Origin: Streptomyces sp. NBC_00335
GTDB taxonomy: Bacteria; Actinomycetota; Actinomycetes; Streptomycetales; Streptomycetaceae
NCBI RefSeq assembly: GCF_036127095.1
Contig: NZ_CP108006.1
Coordinates: 5,509,501 to 5,573,500 of the forward strand
Direction of reading: 5' to 3'
Length of the DNA stretch: 64,000 nt
Part shown: in pieces, positions 32,887 through 42,307 of the stretch
Layout of the letters: each line of letters begins with the position of its first letter
Position numbering within the stretch: position 1 is the stretch's first letter
Position numbers and translations under genes: made by a program
The notes under the pieces: generated by a model
The model's database searches: none
What the model was told of the DNA's origin: nothing
What the model saw: only the letters and a program-made list of their open reading frames with translations

Positions 32887-34118
32887 GCGCCGCGCAGCAA
32901 ACCCCCGCCCCTCGTGACATCGAGGGGCTGCTCGCCCGCCGGACCGGCTGGGGCCGCTCCGACGCGGTGAGCCGGATCCTGGCGGCCGCCGCGGCCCCCG
33001 GGGTGCTCTCGATGGCCGGCGGGATCCCGGCCCCCGACAGCTTCCCCGTGGCCCGGCTCGCGGAGGCCACCGACCGGCTGTTCACCGGGCCGGACGGGGC
33101 GGCCGTACGAGCGCTCCAGTACGCCCCCACCGACGGCATCGGCCCGATGCGCGAGGTGATCGCCGCCCGGGCGAGCGCGACCGGGGCCCCCGTCGGCCCC
33201 GACCGGGTGATGGTCACCGCGGGCAGCCAGCAGGGCCTGGACCTCGTCGCCCAGACCATCATCGACGAGGGCGACGAGGTCGCCCTGGACGACCCGAGCT
33301 ACCTGGGCGCCGTACAGGTCTTCCGGCGGGCCGGCGCCCGGCTGCTGCCGGTGCCCGGCGACGCGGAGGGGATGCGCACCGACGTACTGGAGCAGCGGCT
33401 CCTCGCCGGGGCCCGGCCCAAACTGGTCTACGTCGTACCGCACTTCCACAATCCCACCGGAGCCGTGCTCTCCGAGGAGCGGCGCCGTCACCTGGCCGCG
33501 CTGGCCGAGCGGTTCGGCTTCCTCGTCGTCGAGGACGACCCGTACGGGGACCTGGCCTTCGAGGGGAGCCGGCTGCCGTCCACCGACGTGCACAGCGGGC
33601 GGGTGGTGCGGCTCATGAGCCTCTCCAAGACGGTCTGCCCGGGACTGCGGGTGGCCGGTCTGGTCGCACCCGCCGAGCTGATCGGGGAGCTGGTCGCGGC
33701 CAAGCAGTGCGGGGACCTGCAGACCAACACCTTCGGCCAGTACCTGCTCGCCGATCTGCTGGGGGACCCGGAGTTCCTGCCGGCCCACCTGGCGGGCCTG
33801 CGCACTTTGTACGGCGGCCGGGCCCGCGCCATGGAGACGCTGCTGCGCGAGCGGCTGCCCTGGCTGGACTTCGAGCGGCCGCGCGGCGGGCTCTTCTTCT
33901 GGTGCCGGCTGACCGACCCCCGGGTCGGCTCGGACGCGCTGTACGCGCACGCGCTGGCGCAGGGAGTGGCCATCGTGCCGGGCACGCCGTTCTGCATAGA
34001 GGAGGACGGCTCGCGGGTCCTGCGGCTGTCCTTCGCCTCCCTGGACGGCGCGCAGCGCCGGGAAGGGGTTTCGCGGCTGGCCGCTGCCTGGGAGAAGGCT
34101 CTCGCCGACGGGCCGTGA
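32883..34118 (+). CDS. Class I/II PLP aminotransferase, 2-aminoadipate (LysN) type
   Basis: A 411-residue fold-type I aminotransferase without the HTH of MocR regulators. Marks are SMAGGIPAPDSFP (about residue 45), the GSQQGLDL phosphate-binding turn (about 118), FHNPTGAVLS (about 188), DDPYGDLAFE (about 218) and the Schiff-base lysine in MSLSKTVCPGLRVAG (about 247). It overlaps the MFS stop as GTGA. It is the second aminotransferase of the cluster and probably acts on a different keto acid from the class III enzyme. Confidence 0.88.
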   Translation: MSAAQQTPAPRDIEGLLARRTGWGRSDAVSRILAAAAAPGVLSMAGGIPAPDSFPVARLAEATDRLFTGPDGAAVRALQYAPTDGIGPMREVIAARASATGAPVGPDRVMVTAGSQQGLDLVAQTIIDEGDEVALDDPSYLGAVQVFRRAGARLLPVPGDAEGMRTDVLEQRLLAGARPKLVYVVPHFHNPTGAVLSEERRRHLAALAERFGFLVVEDDPYGDLAFEGSRLPSTDVHSGRVVRLMSLSKTVCPGLRVAGLVAPAELIGELVAAKQCGDLQTNTFGQYLLADLLGDPEFLPAHLAGLRTLYGGRARAMETLLRERLPWLDFERPRGGLFFWCRLTDPRVGSDALYAHALAQGVAIVPGTPFCIEEDGSRVLRLSFASLDGAQRREGVSRLAAAWEKALADGP

Positions 34119-34198
34119 CCGGAGCTCTCCCGCCTTCCGCTTTTCGTCGCTCGTCTCTCGTATCTCGTCTTTCGTCCACACCCTTAAGGAGCAAGGCC

Positions 34199-34573
34199 GT
34201 GACAACGACGTCGCCCGCACCGGTGACCGCCGAATCCCTGGTGGCCCGGCTGTTCCAGGTGATCGACTCCCGCTCGTGGGACCGGCTCGGCGAGGTCTTC
34301 GCGCCGGACGCCGTGTACGAACGGCCGGGCTACCCGGCGCTGGAGGGTCTCGACCGGATCCGCCGGTTCTACGAGCACGAACGGATCATCACCTCGGGAG
34401 CCCACGAGGTGAGCCAGGTGACCGGCGGCCTGGCCGCGGCCGCCTGCTGGGGGCGCTTCCAGGGCGCCGACAAGGATGGCAAGACCCTGGACGAGGCCTT
34501 CGCCGACACCTACCTCGTGCGCGACGGCAGGATCGAGCGCCGGAAGACCTTCTTCTACCGCCCGGCGATCTGA
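34199..34573 (+). CDS. SnoaL-like (NTF2 fold) protein
   Basis: A 124-residue single-domain alpha+beta-barrel protein. VARLFQVIDSRSWDRLGEVFAPDAVYERPGYPALEGLDRI is the usual start of the fold, and EAFADTYLVRDGRIERRKTFFYRP the usual end. Members act as cyclases, isomerases, hydroxylases or binding proteins, so the role is open. GTG 34199 has AAGGAG seven bases upstream. The 80-base spacer before it is TCTCG/TCGTC-rich. It is the last gene of the train; the terminator begins five bases after its stop. Confidence 0.8.
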   Translation: MTTTSPAPVTAESLVARLFQVIDSRSWDRLGEVFAPDAVYERPGYPALEGLDRIRRFYEHERIITSGAHEVSQVTGGLAAAACWGRFQGADKDGKTLDEAFADTYLVRDGRIERRKTFFYRPAI

Positions 34574-34577
34574 CCGC

Positions 34578-34617
34578 GGGCCGGGTCCGGACCGCCGGTG
34601 CGGTCCGGACCCGGCCC
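34578..34617 (+). terminator. 18-bp perfect hairpin ending the cluster transcript
   Basis: Bases 34578-34595 pair perfectly with 34600-34617 around the loop CGGT (arm begins GGGCCGGGTCC). It lies immediately after the SnoaL-like stop codon. There is no U-tract, as is common in streptomycetes. It supports 15098-34573 as one transcriptional domain. Confidence 0.8.
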
Positions 34618-34657
34618 GGGCCGATTCCTCCGAACGGGTGAGGCGCGCTGCTTCTCG

Positions 34658-35257
34658 CTACTTCTTGCCGCCGCCGAGGATCTGGCCGAGCAGGTCGCCG
34701 AGGCTGCCGCCGGCCGCCGGGGCCGCGCCCGCCGGACCCGCGGGCGCCGCGCCCGCCGCTCCCGGCACCGCTCCCGGAGACGGGATCGGGGACTCGCCGC
34801 CGGCCGCCTTCGGGGCTCCGGCGCCGCCGCCCTTCCCGGAGGCCGCGCGCTTGGCGAAGACCGCCAGCAGGACCGGGATCAGCAGCTCGATGACCCGGGC
34901 GATGGTGGGCGCGGGGATGCCGGTCTTCTTCGAGACGGCGTTGGCCACGGGCTTGCTCACCTTGGCGAGCACCCCGGCCATCATTCCGCCGCTGAGCATG
35001 CCGCCCAGCCCGCCGCCGAGGGTGGCCACGCCTTCCAGCGGGGGCTGGGTGACCTCGGCGAAGGCCTGGCGGACCTCGTTGCCGTCGTCGTCATCGGCGT
35101 CCGCCTTCTGCTGGAGGTCGCCGGTCATCGCCCCGACCGTCGTCGCGACGGTGTCACGGGCGCCGTTCGTGTCGGTGCCGAGGAGGCCGGCGATCTCGGT
35201 CAGCCGGTCGTCGCCGAGTTCGTTCAGCACGTCGTCCTGGAAGGAAGGTTCGCTCAT
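34658..35257 (-). CDS. DUF937 domain protein
   Basis: A 199-residue protein with the DUF937 pattern: FQDDVLNELGDDRLTEIAGLLGTD at the N terminus, then a long Gly/Met-rich segment (ATLGGGLGGMLSGGMM), a hydrophobic VIELLIPVLLAVFAK (about residues 125-140) and a Gly/Ala/Pro-rich low-complexity tail ending SLGDLLGQILGGGKK. DUF937 overlaps the YidB-like group; its biochemical role is unknown. The start at 35257 has no clear ribosome site, and longer in-frame versions look non-coding. Confidence 0.75.
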   Translation of the reverse strand: MSEPSFQDDVLNELGDDRLTEIAGLLGTDTNGARDTVATTVGAMTGDLQQKADADDDDGNEVRQAFAEVTQPPLEGVATLGGGLGGMLSGGMMAGVLAKVSKPVANAVSKKTGIPAPTIARVIELLIPVLLAVFAKRAASGKGGGAGAPKAAGGESPIPSPGAVPGAAGAAPAGPAGAAPAAGGSLGDLLGQILGGGKK

Positions 35258-35398
35258 GTCTGAAACGCTACTTCTGTGGCGATTCGGCGGCACCTCGGAT
35301 GGCGTCCGGAGCCCCCTTGGGTAATGGAAAAGTAAAGTTCCGGATGCGCGTGCAACCACGGGCATGGGTCGAGGGTCGTATGGTGCGTCGGGACTTCC

Positions 35399-35441
35399 GG
35401 GGGGGGATCCGGGGGGGATCGGGGAGTCCGACGAGGGAGGG
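35399..35441. other. G-run cluster (possible G-quadruplex) in the 35258-35570 gap
   Basis: On the plus strand, runs of eight G (35399-35406), seven G (35411-35417) and four G (35421-35424), then GGGAGGGG, lie within 43 bases, enough for a stable quadruplex. The gap lies between the divergent DUF937 and helicase genes and otherwise holds only the hairpin at 35452-35483. Confidence 0.55.
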
Positions 35442-35451
35442 GTAACCGTGA

Positions 35452-35483
35452 GGGGGTCCGGCCGGAAGGCGGGACCCCCTTTT
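35452..35483 (+). terminator. Hairpin with T-run in the DUF937/helicase gap
   Basis: GGGGGTCC at 35452-35459 pairs with GGACCCCC at 35472-35479 and is followed by TTTT at 35480-35483. It has the form of a rho-independent terminator or attenuator on the plus strand, yet no plus-strand gene ends nearby. It lies about 90 bases before the helicase start, so attenuation of that gene is possible. Confidence 0.5.
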
Positions 35484-35570
35484 GGCTTCCTGCTCTTGAC
35501 CGCCCGCTCTCGGTGGGCCTTTTTCCACAGGCCCGGCGGGCCTGTCGCACCCGGGCTGTAGCTTCGGGCC

Positions 35571-37817
35571 ATGACGACGAACGCGGCCGTGGCGCCGGCG
35601 GTGGTCGAGGGGGTGCTGGAGCGCATCACCTACGCCAACGAGGAGAGCGGATACACGATCGCCCGGGTGGACACGGGTCGTGGCGCCGGAGACCTGCTCA
35701 CGGTCGTCGGCTCCCTCCTCGGGGCCCAGCCGGGGGAATCGCTGCGCATGGAGGGCCGTTGGGGCTCGCACCCCCAGTACGGCCGGCAGTTCACCGTGGA
35801 GAACTACACGACGCTGCTGCCCGCGACCATCCAGGGCATCCGGCGCTATCTCGGCTCCGGCCTGATCAAGGGCATCGGCCCGAAGATCGCCGACCGGATC
35901 GTGGAGCACTTCGGCCTCGACACCCTGGACGTCATCGAGGGGCAGCCGAAGCGGCTGATCGAAGTGCCCGGCCTCGGCCCCAAGCGCACCAGGCTGATCG
36001 GCGCGGCCTGGGAGGAGCAGAAGGCCATCAAGGAGGTCATGGTCTTCCTCCAGGGGGTCGGGGTCTCCACCTCCATCGCGGTGCGCATCTACAAGAAGTA
36101 CGCCGACGCCTCCATCTCCGTGGTGAAGAACCAGCCGTACCGGCTCGCCGCCGACGTCTGGGGCATCGGCTTCCTCACCGCCGACCGCATCGCGCAGGCC
36201 GTCGGGATCCCGCACGACAGTCCGGATCGGGTCAAGGCCGGGCTCCAGTACGCCCTGTCCCAGTCCGCCGACCAGGGGCACTGCTTCCTGCCCGAGGACC
36301 GGCTCATCGCCGACGGGGTCAAGCTGCTCCAGGTGGACACCGGGCTGGTGATCGACTGCCTGGCCGAGCTCGCCGCCGATCCCGAAGGGGTCGTACGGGA
36401 ATCCGTGCCGGACCCGCAGGGCGGCCCGGACCCCCTCACCGCCGTGTACCTGGTGCCGTTCCACCGCGCCGAGCTGTCCCTGGCCGGTCAGGTGCGCCGC
36501 CTCCTGAACGCCGACGAGGACCGGCTGCCGGCCTTCCGGGACGTGGACTGGGACAAGGCCCTGGGCTGGCTCGCCGGCCGGACGGGAGCCAAGCTGGCGC
36601 CCGCGCAGCGGGACGCGGTCCGGCTCGCCCTCACCCGCCGGGTCGCGGTCCTCACCGGCGGGCCGGGCTGCGGGAAGTCCTTCACCGTCCGCTCGATCGT
36701 GGAGCTGGCCCGGGCCAAGAAGGCCAAGGTCGTCCTCGCCGCCCCGACCGGCCGGGCGGCGAAGCGGCTGGCCGAACTCACCGGGGCCGAGGCCTCCACC
36801 GTGCACCGGCTCCTGGAACTGAAGCCGGGCGGGGACGCGGCGTACGACCGGGAGCGGCCGCTCGACGCGGATCTGGTCGTCGTGGACGAGGCCTCGATGC
36901 TCGACCTGCTGCTGGCGAACAAGCTGGTCAAGGCCGTGGCACCCGGTGCCCACCTCCTGCTGGTCGGGGACGTGGACCAGCTGCCCTCGGTCGGGGCGGG
37001 CGAGGTGCTGCGCGATCTGCTCGCCGAGGGCGGGCCGGTTCCGGCCGTCCGGCTGACCACCATCTTCCGGCAGGCCCAGCAGTCCGGGGTGGTCACCAAC
37101 GCCCACCGGATCAACACCGGTCTGCCGCCGATCACCGACGGGCTGCCCGACTTCTTCCTCTTCCCCGAGGAGGACACCGAGGAGGCCGGAAAGCTTGCCG
37201 TCGACGTCGCCGCCCGTCGTATTCCGGCCAGATTCGGTCTCGACCCGAGGCGGGACATCCAGGTCCTCGCCCCGATGCACCGCGGCCCGGCCGGTGCCGG
37301 AAACCTCAACGCGCTGCTCCAGCAGGCCATCACCCCGGCCCGGCCGGGCCTGCCCGAGAAGCGGTTCGGCGGCCGCGTCTTCCGGGTCGGCGACAAGGTC
37401 ACCCAGATCCGCAACAACTACGACAAGGGGGCGAACGGGGTCTTCAACGGCACGGTCGGCGTGGTCACCGGCCTTGACCTGGACGAACAGCGGCTGACGG
37501 TGCGCACGGACGAAGACGAGGAAGTGGCCTACGAGTTCGCGGAGCTCGACGAACTGGCCCACGCGTACGCCGTCACCATCCACCGCTCCCAGGGGAGTGA
37601 ATATCCGGCGGTGGTGATCCCGGTCACGACCGGCGCTTGGATGATGCTCCAACGGAACCTGCTCTACACGGCCGTCACCCGGGCGAAGAAACTGGTCGTC
37701 CTGGTCGGGTCCCGCAAAGCCCTGGGGCAGGCGGTGCGTACCGTTTCCGCAGGCAGGAGGTACACGGCCGTCGCACCCAGACTGTCCGGCCGCATACCGG
37801 TGGGAAACATCACCTAG
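35571..37817 (+). CDS. RecD2-like SF1B DNA helicase
   Basis: A 748-residue ATP-dependent 5'-3' helicase of the stand-alone RecD2 type. An N-terminal OB-like domain (about 10-90) and helix-hairpin-helix repeats (GLIKGIGPKIADRIV, EVPGLGPKRTRLIG; about 95-200) precede the helicase core. Walker A is LTGGPGCGKSFTVRS (about residue 362), Walker B is VVVDEASMLDLLL (about 438), Gln-containing motif III is VGDVDQLPSVGAGE and motif VI is TIHRSQGSEYPAVVIP (about 670). It acts in DNA repair and replication-stress tolerance without RecBC. It ends directly at the palindrome before gltA. Confidence 0.92.
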   Translation: MTTNAAVAPAVVEGVLERITYANEESGYTIARVDTGRGAGDLLTVVGSLLGAQPGESLRMEGRWGSHPQYGRQFTVENYTTLLPATIQGIRRYLGSGLIKGIGPKIADRIVEHFGLDTLDVIEGQPKRLIEVPGLGPKRTRLIGAAWEEQKAIKEVMVFLQGVGVSTSIAVRIYKKYADASISVVKNQPYRLAADVWGIGFLTADRIAQAVGIPHDSPDRVKAGLQYALSQSADQGHCFLPEDRLIADGVKLLQVDTGLVIDCLAELAADPEGVVRESVPDPQGGPDPLTAVYLVPFHRAELSLAGQVRRLLNADEDRLPAFRDVDWDKALGWLAGRTGAKLAPAQRDAVRLALTRRVAVLTGGPGCGKSFTVRSIVELARAKKAKVVLAAPTGRAAKRLAELTGAEASTVHRLLELKPGGDAAYDRERPLDADLVVVDEASMLDLLLANKLVKAVAPGAHLLLVGDVDQLPSVGAGEVLRDLLAEGGPVPAVRLTTIFRQAQQSGVVTNAHRINTGLPPITDGLPDFFLFPEEDTEEAGKLAVDVAARRIPARFGLDPRRDIQVLAPMHRGPAGAGNLNALLQQAITPARPGLPEKRFGGRVFRVGDKVTQIRNNYDKGANGVFNGTVGVVTGLDLDEQRLTVRTDEDEEVAYEFAELDELAHAYAVTIHRSQGSEYPAVVIPVTTGAWMMLQRNLLYTAVTRAKKLVVLVGSRKALGQAVRTVSAGRRYTAVAPRLSGRIPVGNIT

Positions 37818-37829
37818 ATGATCGATCAT
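37818..37829. promoter_or_regulatory. 12-base palindrome upstream of citrate synthase
   Basis: ATGATCGATCAT occupies 37818-37829, directly after the helicase stop and about 170 bases before the gltA start. A weaker hairpin (CGGCAC/GTGCCG) follows near 37878. The site is a possible operator for gltA; no regulator gene is adjacent. Confidence 0.4.
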
Positions 37830-38000
37830 TTGGGGTTCCTACAACGGTTGCGGAGGGGGCAGGATGTGCACGCTGGCGGCACTGAGTGCCGTCAAAAACA
37901 CCAAAGCTCGACCCCGAGTGCACTCACCTGCGCCAAATGGGGGAAGGTAGAGGCAGTCAGGGCACCTCGAAGAAGAGGCACTACGTCGGTGAGGGATGAC

Positions 38001-39290
38001 GTGAGCGACAACTCTGTAGTACTGCGGTACGCGGACGGTGAATACACCTACCCGGTGGTCGAGAGCACCGTCGGTGACCAGGGCTTCGACATTGCGAAGC
38101 TGAGGGCTCAGACCGGGCTGGTCACCCTGGACAGCGGCTACGGAAACACCGCCGCCTATAAGTCCGCCATTACTTACCTCGACGGTGAGCAGGGCATCCT
38201 GCGCTACCGCGGATACCCGATCGAGCAGCTGGCCGAGCGCTCGACCTTCATCGAGGTCGCCTACCTGCTGATCAACGGGGAGCTGCCGACCGTCGACCAG
38301 CTCGCGTCGTTCCGCAACGAGATCACCCAGCACACGATGCTGCACGAGGACGTCAAGCGCTTCTACGACGGCTTCCCGCGCGACGCGCACCCGATGGCGA
38401 TGCTGTCCTCCGTGGTCAGCGCGCTGTCGACGTTCTACCAGGACAGCCACAACCCGTTCGACGAGAAGCAGCGCAACCTCTCGACGATCCGGCTGCTGGC
38501 CAAGCTCCCGACGATCGCGGCCTACGCGTACAAGAAGTCGGTCGGCCACCCGGTGGTCTACCCGCGCAACGACCTCGGCTACGTCGAGAACTTCCTGCGC
38601 ATGACCTTCTCCGTGCCGGCCCAGGAGTACGACCTGGACCCGGTCGTGGTCGCCGCGCTCGACAAGCTGCTGATCCTGCACGCGGACCACGAGCAGAACT
38701 GCTCGACCTCCACCGTGCGTCTGGTCGGCTCCTCGCAGGCGAACATGTTCGCCTCGATCTCCGCCGGCATCTCGGCCCTGTGGGGTCCGCTGCACGGTGG
38801 CGCCAACCAGTCGGTTCTGGAGATGCTCGAAGGCATCAAGAACGACGGCGGCGACGTCGACGCCTTCATCCGCAAGGTGAAGAACAAGGAAGACGGCGTC
38901 CGCCTCATGGGCTTCGGACACCGCGTCTACAAGAGCTTCGACCCCCGGGCGAAGATCATCAAGGCCGCGGCGCACGACGTCCTCTCGGCGCTCGGCAAGG
39001 ACGACGAGCTCCTCGACATCGCCCTGAAGCTGGAAGAGCACGCGCTGGCCGACGAGTACTTCGTCGAGCGCAACCTCTACCCGAACGTGGACTTCTACAC
39101 CGGCCTGATCTACCGGGCCATGGGCTTCCCGACCGAGATGTTCACCGTGCTCTTCGCGATCGGCCGGCTGCCCGGCTGGATCGCCCAGTGGCACGAGATG
39201 ATCAAGGAGCCCGGCTCCCGCATCGGCCGCCCGCGCCAGATCTACACCGGCGAGGTCCTGCGCGACTTCGTTCCGGTCGAGTCCCGCTGA
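38001..39290 (+). CDS. gltA: Citrate synthase (type II)
   Basis: A 429-residue hexameric-type citrate synthase that condenses oxaloacetate and acetyl-CoA at entry to the TCA cycle. Catalytic regions are visible: HADHEQNCSTSTVR (about residue 230), WGPLHGGANQSVLEML (about 262), MGFGHRVYKSFDPRAK (about 304) and the Asp in NVDFYTGLIYRAMGFP (about 360). The length matches the bacterial type II enzyme. GTG 38001 follows GAGGGATGAC; GTG 37989 is in frame and possible. A strong terminator follows the gene. Confidence 0.96.
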   Translation: MSDNSVVLRYADGEYTYPVVESTVGDQGFDIAKLRAQTGLVTLDSGYGNTAAYKSAITYLDGEQGILRYRGYPIEQLAERSTFIEVAYLLINGELPTVDQLASFRNEITQHTMLHEDVKRFYDGFPRDAHPMAMLSSVVSALSTFYQDSHNPFDEKQRNLSTIRLLAKLPTIAAYAYKKSVGHPVVYPRNDLGYVENFLRMTFSVPAQEYDLDPVVVAALDKLLILHADHEQNCSTSTVRLVGSSQANMFASISAGISALWGPLHGGANQSVLEMLEGIKNDGGDVDAFIRKVKNKEDGVRLMGFGHRVYKSFDPRAKIIKAAAHDVLSALGKDDELLDIALKLEEHALADEYFVERNLYPNVDFYTGLIYRAMGFPTEMFTVLFAIGRLPGWIAQWHEMIKEPGSRIGRPRQIYTGEVLRDFVPVESR

Positions 39291-39349
39291 CCCGAGGGTC
39301 GAGCCGCAGTACCCGTAGGACTCGCAGTACTTGCAGGACCCGAACAGGA

Positions 39350-39398
39350 AAAGCGCCCCGCCATCGATCCCCCCACGGGTCGAAGGTCGGGGCGCTTT
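39350..39398. terminator. Terminator after gltA (bidirectional form)
   Basis: AAAGCGCCCCG at 39350-39360 pairs with CGGGGCGCTTT at 39388-39398, an 11-bp stem with T's at the plus-strand 3' side and A's at the 5' side. It could serve gltA and the copA transcript on the other strand. The rest of the gap to 39589 shows no gene. Confidence 0.82.
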
Positions 39399-39589
39399 CC
39401 GTACCCCGGAACGGATTCCCCCCACGGGACCCGGACCGGGTGTCTGCGTGCCGAGAAACCGCGTGTTCGTTCCAACACGTTTCTGGCATCGCCCCATTAG
39501 ACCCACGGGGTCGCCCCAAGGTTACGTCGGGGTCGCTGTGATCTGCGTCTCGCGTGAAGGCGGTGTGCGCGAAACGTGAAGGGTGATCA

Positions 39590-41884
39590 CTAGCGGAAGG
39601 ACCGCAGCCGCAGGCTGTTGGTGACCACGAAGACCGAGGAGAAGGCCATCGCGGCCCCCGCGATCATCGGGTTGAGCAGTCCGGCGGCGGCCAGCGGAAG
39701 CGCCGCGACGTTGTAGCCGAAGGCCCAGAAGAGGTTGCCCTTGATGGTGGCCAGGGTCCGGCGCGAGAGCCGGATCGCGTCCGCCGCGACCCGCAAGTCG
39801 CCCCGTACGAGGGTCAGATCGCTCGCCTCGATCGCCGCGTCGGTGCCGGTGCCCATGGCCAGGCCCAGATCGGCCTGGGCCAGGGCGGCCGCGTCGTTGA
39901 CCCCGTCGCCGACCATGGCGACCGTACGGCCCTCGGCCTGCAGCCGGCGTACGACGTCCACCTTGTCCTGCGGGAGGACCTCGGCAATGACCTCGTCGAT
40001 GCCCACCGCGCGGGCCACCGTCCGCGCCACGGCCTCGTTGTCGCCGGTCAGCAGGACCGGGGTCAGGCCCAGGGCCCGCAGCCGGGACACGGCCTCGGCG
40101 CTGGTCTCCTTGACCGCGTCGGCCACGGTCAGCACTCCGCGGGCCTCCCCGTCCCAGGCGACCAGGACGGCGGTGGAACCCTCGGCCTCGGCGGCGGCCT
40201 TGGCCTCGGCGAGGGCGGCGGGCAGCGCGATCGACCAGTCGGCGAGCAGCTTCTCGCGGCCCACCAGGACCGCGTGCCCGTCGACCACGCCCTGGACGCC
40301 GAGGCCGCCGTGGTTCTCGAAGCCCTCGGGGACGGACAGGCCTTCGGCGAGGTCCGCGGCCGCCGATGCGATGGCCCGGGCGATCGGGTGCTCGGAGGCG
40401 TGCTCCAGCGAACCGGCCAGGCGCAGCAGTTCGGCCGGGTCCACGCCCTCGGCGGGGTGGGTGGCGGTCAGGGTCATCCGGCCGGTGGTGACGGTGCCGG
40501 TCTTGTCCAGGACGACGGTGTCCACGCGGCGGGTGGACTCCAGCACCTCGGGGCCCTTGATCAGGATGCCGAGCTGCGCGCCCCGGCCGGTGCCGACCAT
40601 CAGGGCGGTCGGGGTGGCCAGGCCCAGGGCGCAGGGGCAGGCGATGATCAGGACGGCCACGGCGGCGGTGAAGGCGGCCGTCGGGTTGTCGGTGATCAGC
40701 AGCCAGGTGACCCAGGTGCCCAGCGCCAGGACGAGCACGACCGGGACGAAGACCCCGGAGATCCGGTCGGCGAGGCGCTGCACCTCGGCCTTGCCGTTCT
40801 GCGCGTCCTCGACCAGCTTGGCCATCCGGGCGAGCTGGGTGTCCGCGCCGACGCGGGTGGCCTCGACGACGAGGCGGCCCGAGGTGTTGACGGTGGCGCC
40901 GGTGACGGTGTCGCCGACGGTGACCTCGACCGGGACCGATTCTCCGGTCAGCATGGCGGCGTCCACGGCGGAGCTGCCCTCGACGACCGTGCCGTCGGTG
41001 GCGATCTTCTCGCCGGGCCGGACGAGGAACCGGTCGCCCACCGCGAGCGCGCTCACGGGGATGCGCACCTCGCTCCCGCCGCGCAGGACCGCCACGTCCT
41101 TGGCGCCGAGCCGCATCAGGGCCTTGAGGGCGGCGCCGGCCTTCCGCTTCGAGCGGGCCTCCAGGTACCGGCCGAGCAGGATGAAGCTGACGACTCCGGC
41201 CGCCACCTCCAGGTAGATCGCCGAGGAGCCGTCGGTGCGGGACACGGAGAAGTCGAAGCCGTGGCGCATGCCGGGCATGCCGGCGTGGCCGAAGAACAGG
41301 GCCCACAGCGACCAGGCGAAGGCGGCTCCGGTGCCCACCGAGACCAGGGTGTCCATGGTGGCGGCGCCGTGCCGGGCGTTGGTCCAGGCGGCCTTGTGGA
41401 AGGGGAGCGCGCCCCAGACGACGACGGGGGAGGCGAGGGTCAGCGAGAGCCACTGCCAGTTGTCGAACTGGAGGGCCGGGACCATCGCGAGCAGGACGAC
41501 GGGCAGCGAGAGCGCCACGGAGACCAGGAGGCGCTGGCGCAGTGCGGCCAGTTCGGGGTCGCGGGCTTCCCGTGCCGCGGCGGCCTGCGGCTCAGGCTCG
41601 GGTTCCGGCGGCGGGGGCTCCTCGGCGGTGTAGCCGGTCTTGACGACCGTCGCGATGAGGTCGGCGACCGCCACGCCCTCGCCGTACGAGACCTTGGCCT
41701 TCTCGGTGGCGTAGTTCACCGAGGCGGTGACCCCGTCCATCCGGTTCAGCTTCTTCTCGATGCGGGCCGCGCAGGAGGCGCAGGTCATGCCGCCGATGGT
41801 CAGCTCGACCTCGGCGGTGCCGGCGGCCGCTGCCGCTGCTTGCGCCACCGCTATGGGTCCGTCGTGCACTGTGCTGCTGCTCAT
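39590..41884 (-). CDS. copA: Copper-exporting P1B-type ATPase
   Basis: A 764-residue heavy-metal P-type ATPase in the cytoplasmic membrane. One N-terminal HMA domain ([16 protein letters not shown], about residue 31) and an acidic Pro/Glu linker precede the membrane domain. The transmembrane metal site CPC is in [13 protein letters not shown] (about 418), the phosphorylated Asp in [11 protein letters not shown] (about 459), the HP motif in [11 protein letters not shown] (about 500) and the hinge in [17 protein letters not shown] plus the copZ neighbour and CsoR-type box indicate Cu(I) efflux. It lies 98 bases downstream of copZ in the same direction. Confidence 0.94.
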   Translation of the reverse strand: MSSSTVHDGPIAVAQAAAAAAGTAEVELTIGGMTCASCAARIEKKLNRMDGVTASVNYATEKAKVSYGEGVAVADLIATVVKTGYTAEEPPPPEPEPEPQAAAAREARDPELAALRQRLLVSVALSLPVVLLAMVPALQFDNWQWLSLTLASPVVVWGALPFHKAAWTNARHGAATMDTLVSVGTGAAFAWSLWALFFGHAGMPGMRHGFDFSVSRTDGSSAIYLEVAAGVVSFILLGRYLEARSKRKAGAALKALMRLGAKDVAVLRGGSEVRIPVSALAVGDRFLVRPGEKIATDGTVVEGSSAVDAAMLTGESVPVEVTVGDTVTGATVNTSGRLVVEATRVGADTQLARMAKLVEDAQNGKAEVQRLADRISGVFVPVVLVLALGTWVTWLLITDNPTAAFTAAVAVLIIACPCALGLATPTALMVGTGRGAQLGILIKGPEVLESTRRVDTVVLDKTGTVTTGRMTLTATHPAEGVDPAELLRLAGSLEHASEHPIARAIASAAADLAEGLSVPEGFENHGGLGVQGVVDGHAVLVGREKLLADWSIALPAALAEAKAAAEAEGSTAVLVAWDGEARGVLTVADAVKETSAEAVSRLRALGLTPVLLTGDNEAVARTVARAVGIDEVIAEVLPQDKVDVVRRLQAEGRTVAMVGDGVNDAAALAQADLGLAMGTGTDAAIEASDLTLVRGDLRVAADAIRLSRRTLATIKGNLFWAFGYNVAALPLAAAGLLNPMIAGAAMAFSSVFVVTNSLRLRSFR

Positions 41885-41982
41885 GTTCCGGCTCCAGGGG
41901 GAGGGCCGGGCCGTACGGAACCAGTATGAGCTGGCCGGTACGGCCCGGCGCGGTACTGCGGGGTGCTGCCGAAGAGGGGGAC

Positions 41983-42216
41983 TCAGGCCTGGCCGGCGAA
42001 CTCGTAGCCGGCCTCGTCGACGGCGGCGCGTACGGCGGCCTCGTCGAGCGGGGCGGCCGAGACCACGGTGACCTCGCCGGTCGCGGCGACGGCCTTGACC
42101 GAGCTGACGCCCGCCAGGGCGGAGAGCTCGGTGGTCACCGCGCCCTCGCAGTGCCCGCAGGTCATGCCGGTCACCCGGTAGACGGTGGTGGTCTGGGTGT
42201 CCGTGTCGGCGCTCAT
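41983..42216 (-). CDS. copZ: Copper chaperone, HMA domain
   Basis: A 77-residue soluble metallochaperone with the Cu(I)-binding [10 protein letters not shown] motif (about residues 18-27), consisting of one ferredoxin-like HMA domain of normal length. It delivers Cu(I) to the ATPase encoded downstream. The start at 42216 has AGAGGAGAACGAC before it on its strand; a longer frame upstream is not supported. The CsoR-type palindrome lies about 90 bases upstream. Confidence 0.92.
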   Translation of the reverse strand: MSADTDTQTTTVYRVTGMTCGHCEGAVTTELSALAGVSSVKAVAATGEVTVVSAAPLDEAAVRAAVDEAGYEFAGQA

Positions 42217-42307
42217 GTCGTTCTCCTCTTCAAGGGCGTTTCCGGGCGGCCGGAAGACGGCGGATCGCTCGTGGAGAGTCCACCGTTCATCCCGACACTT
42301 CGAGACT

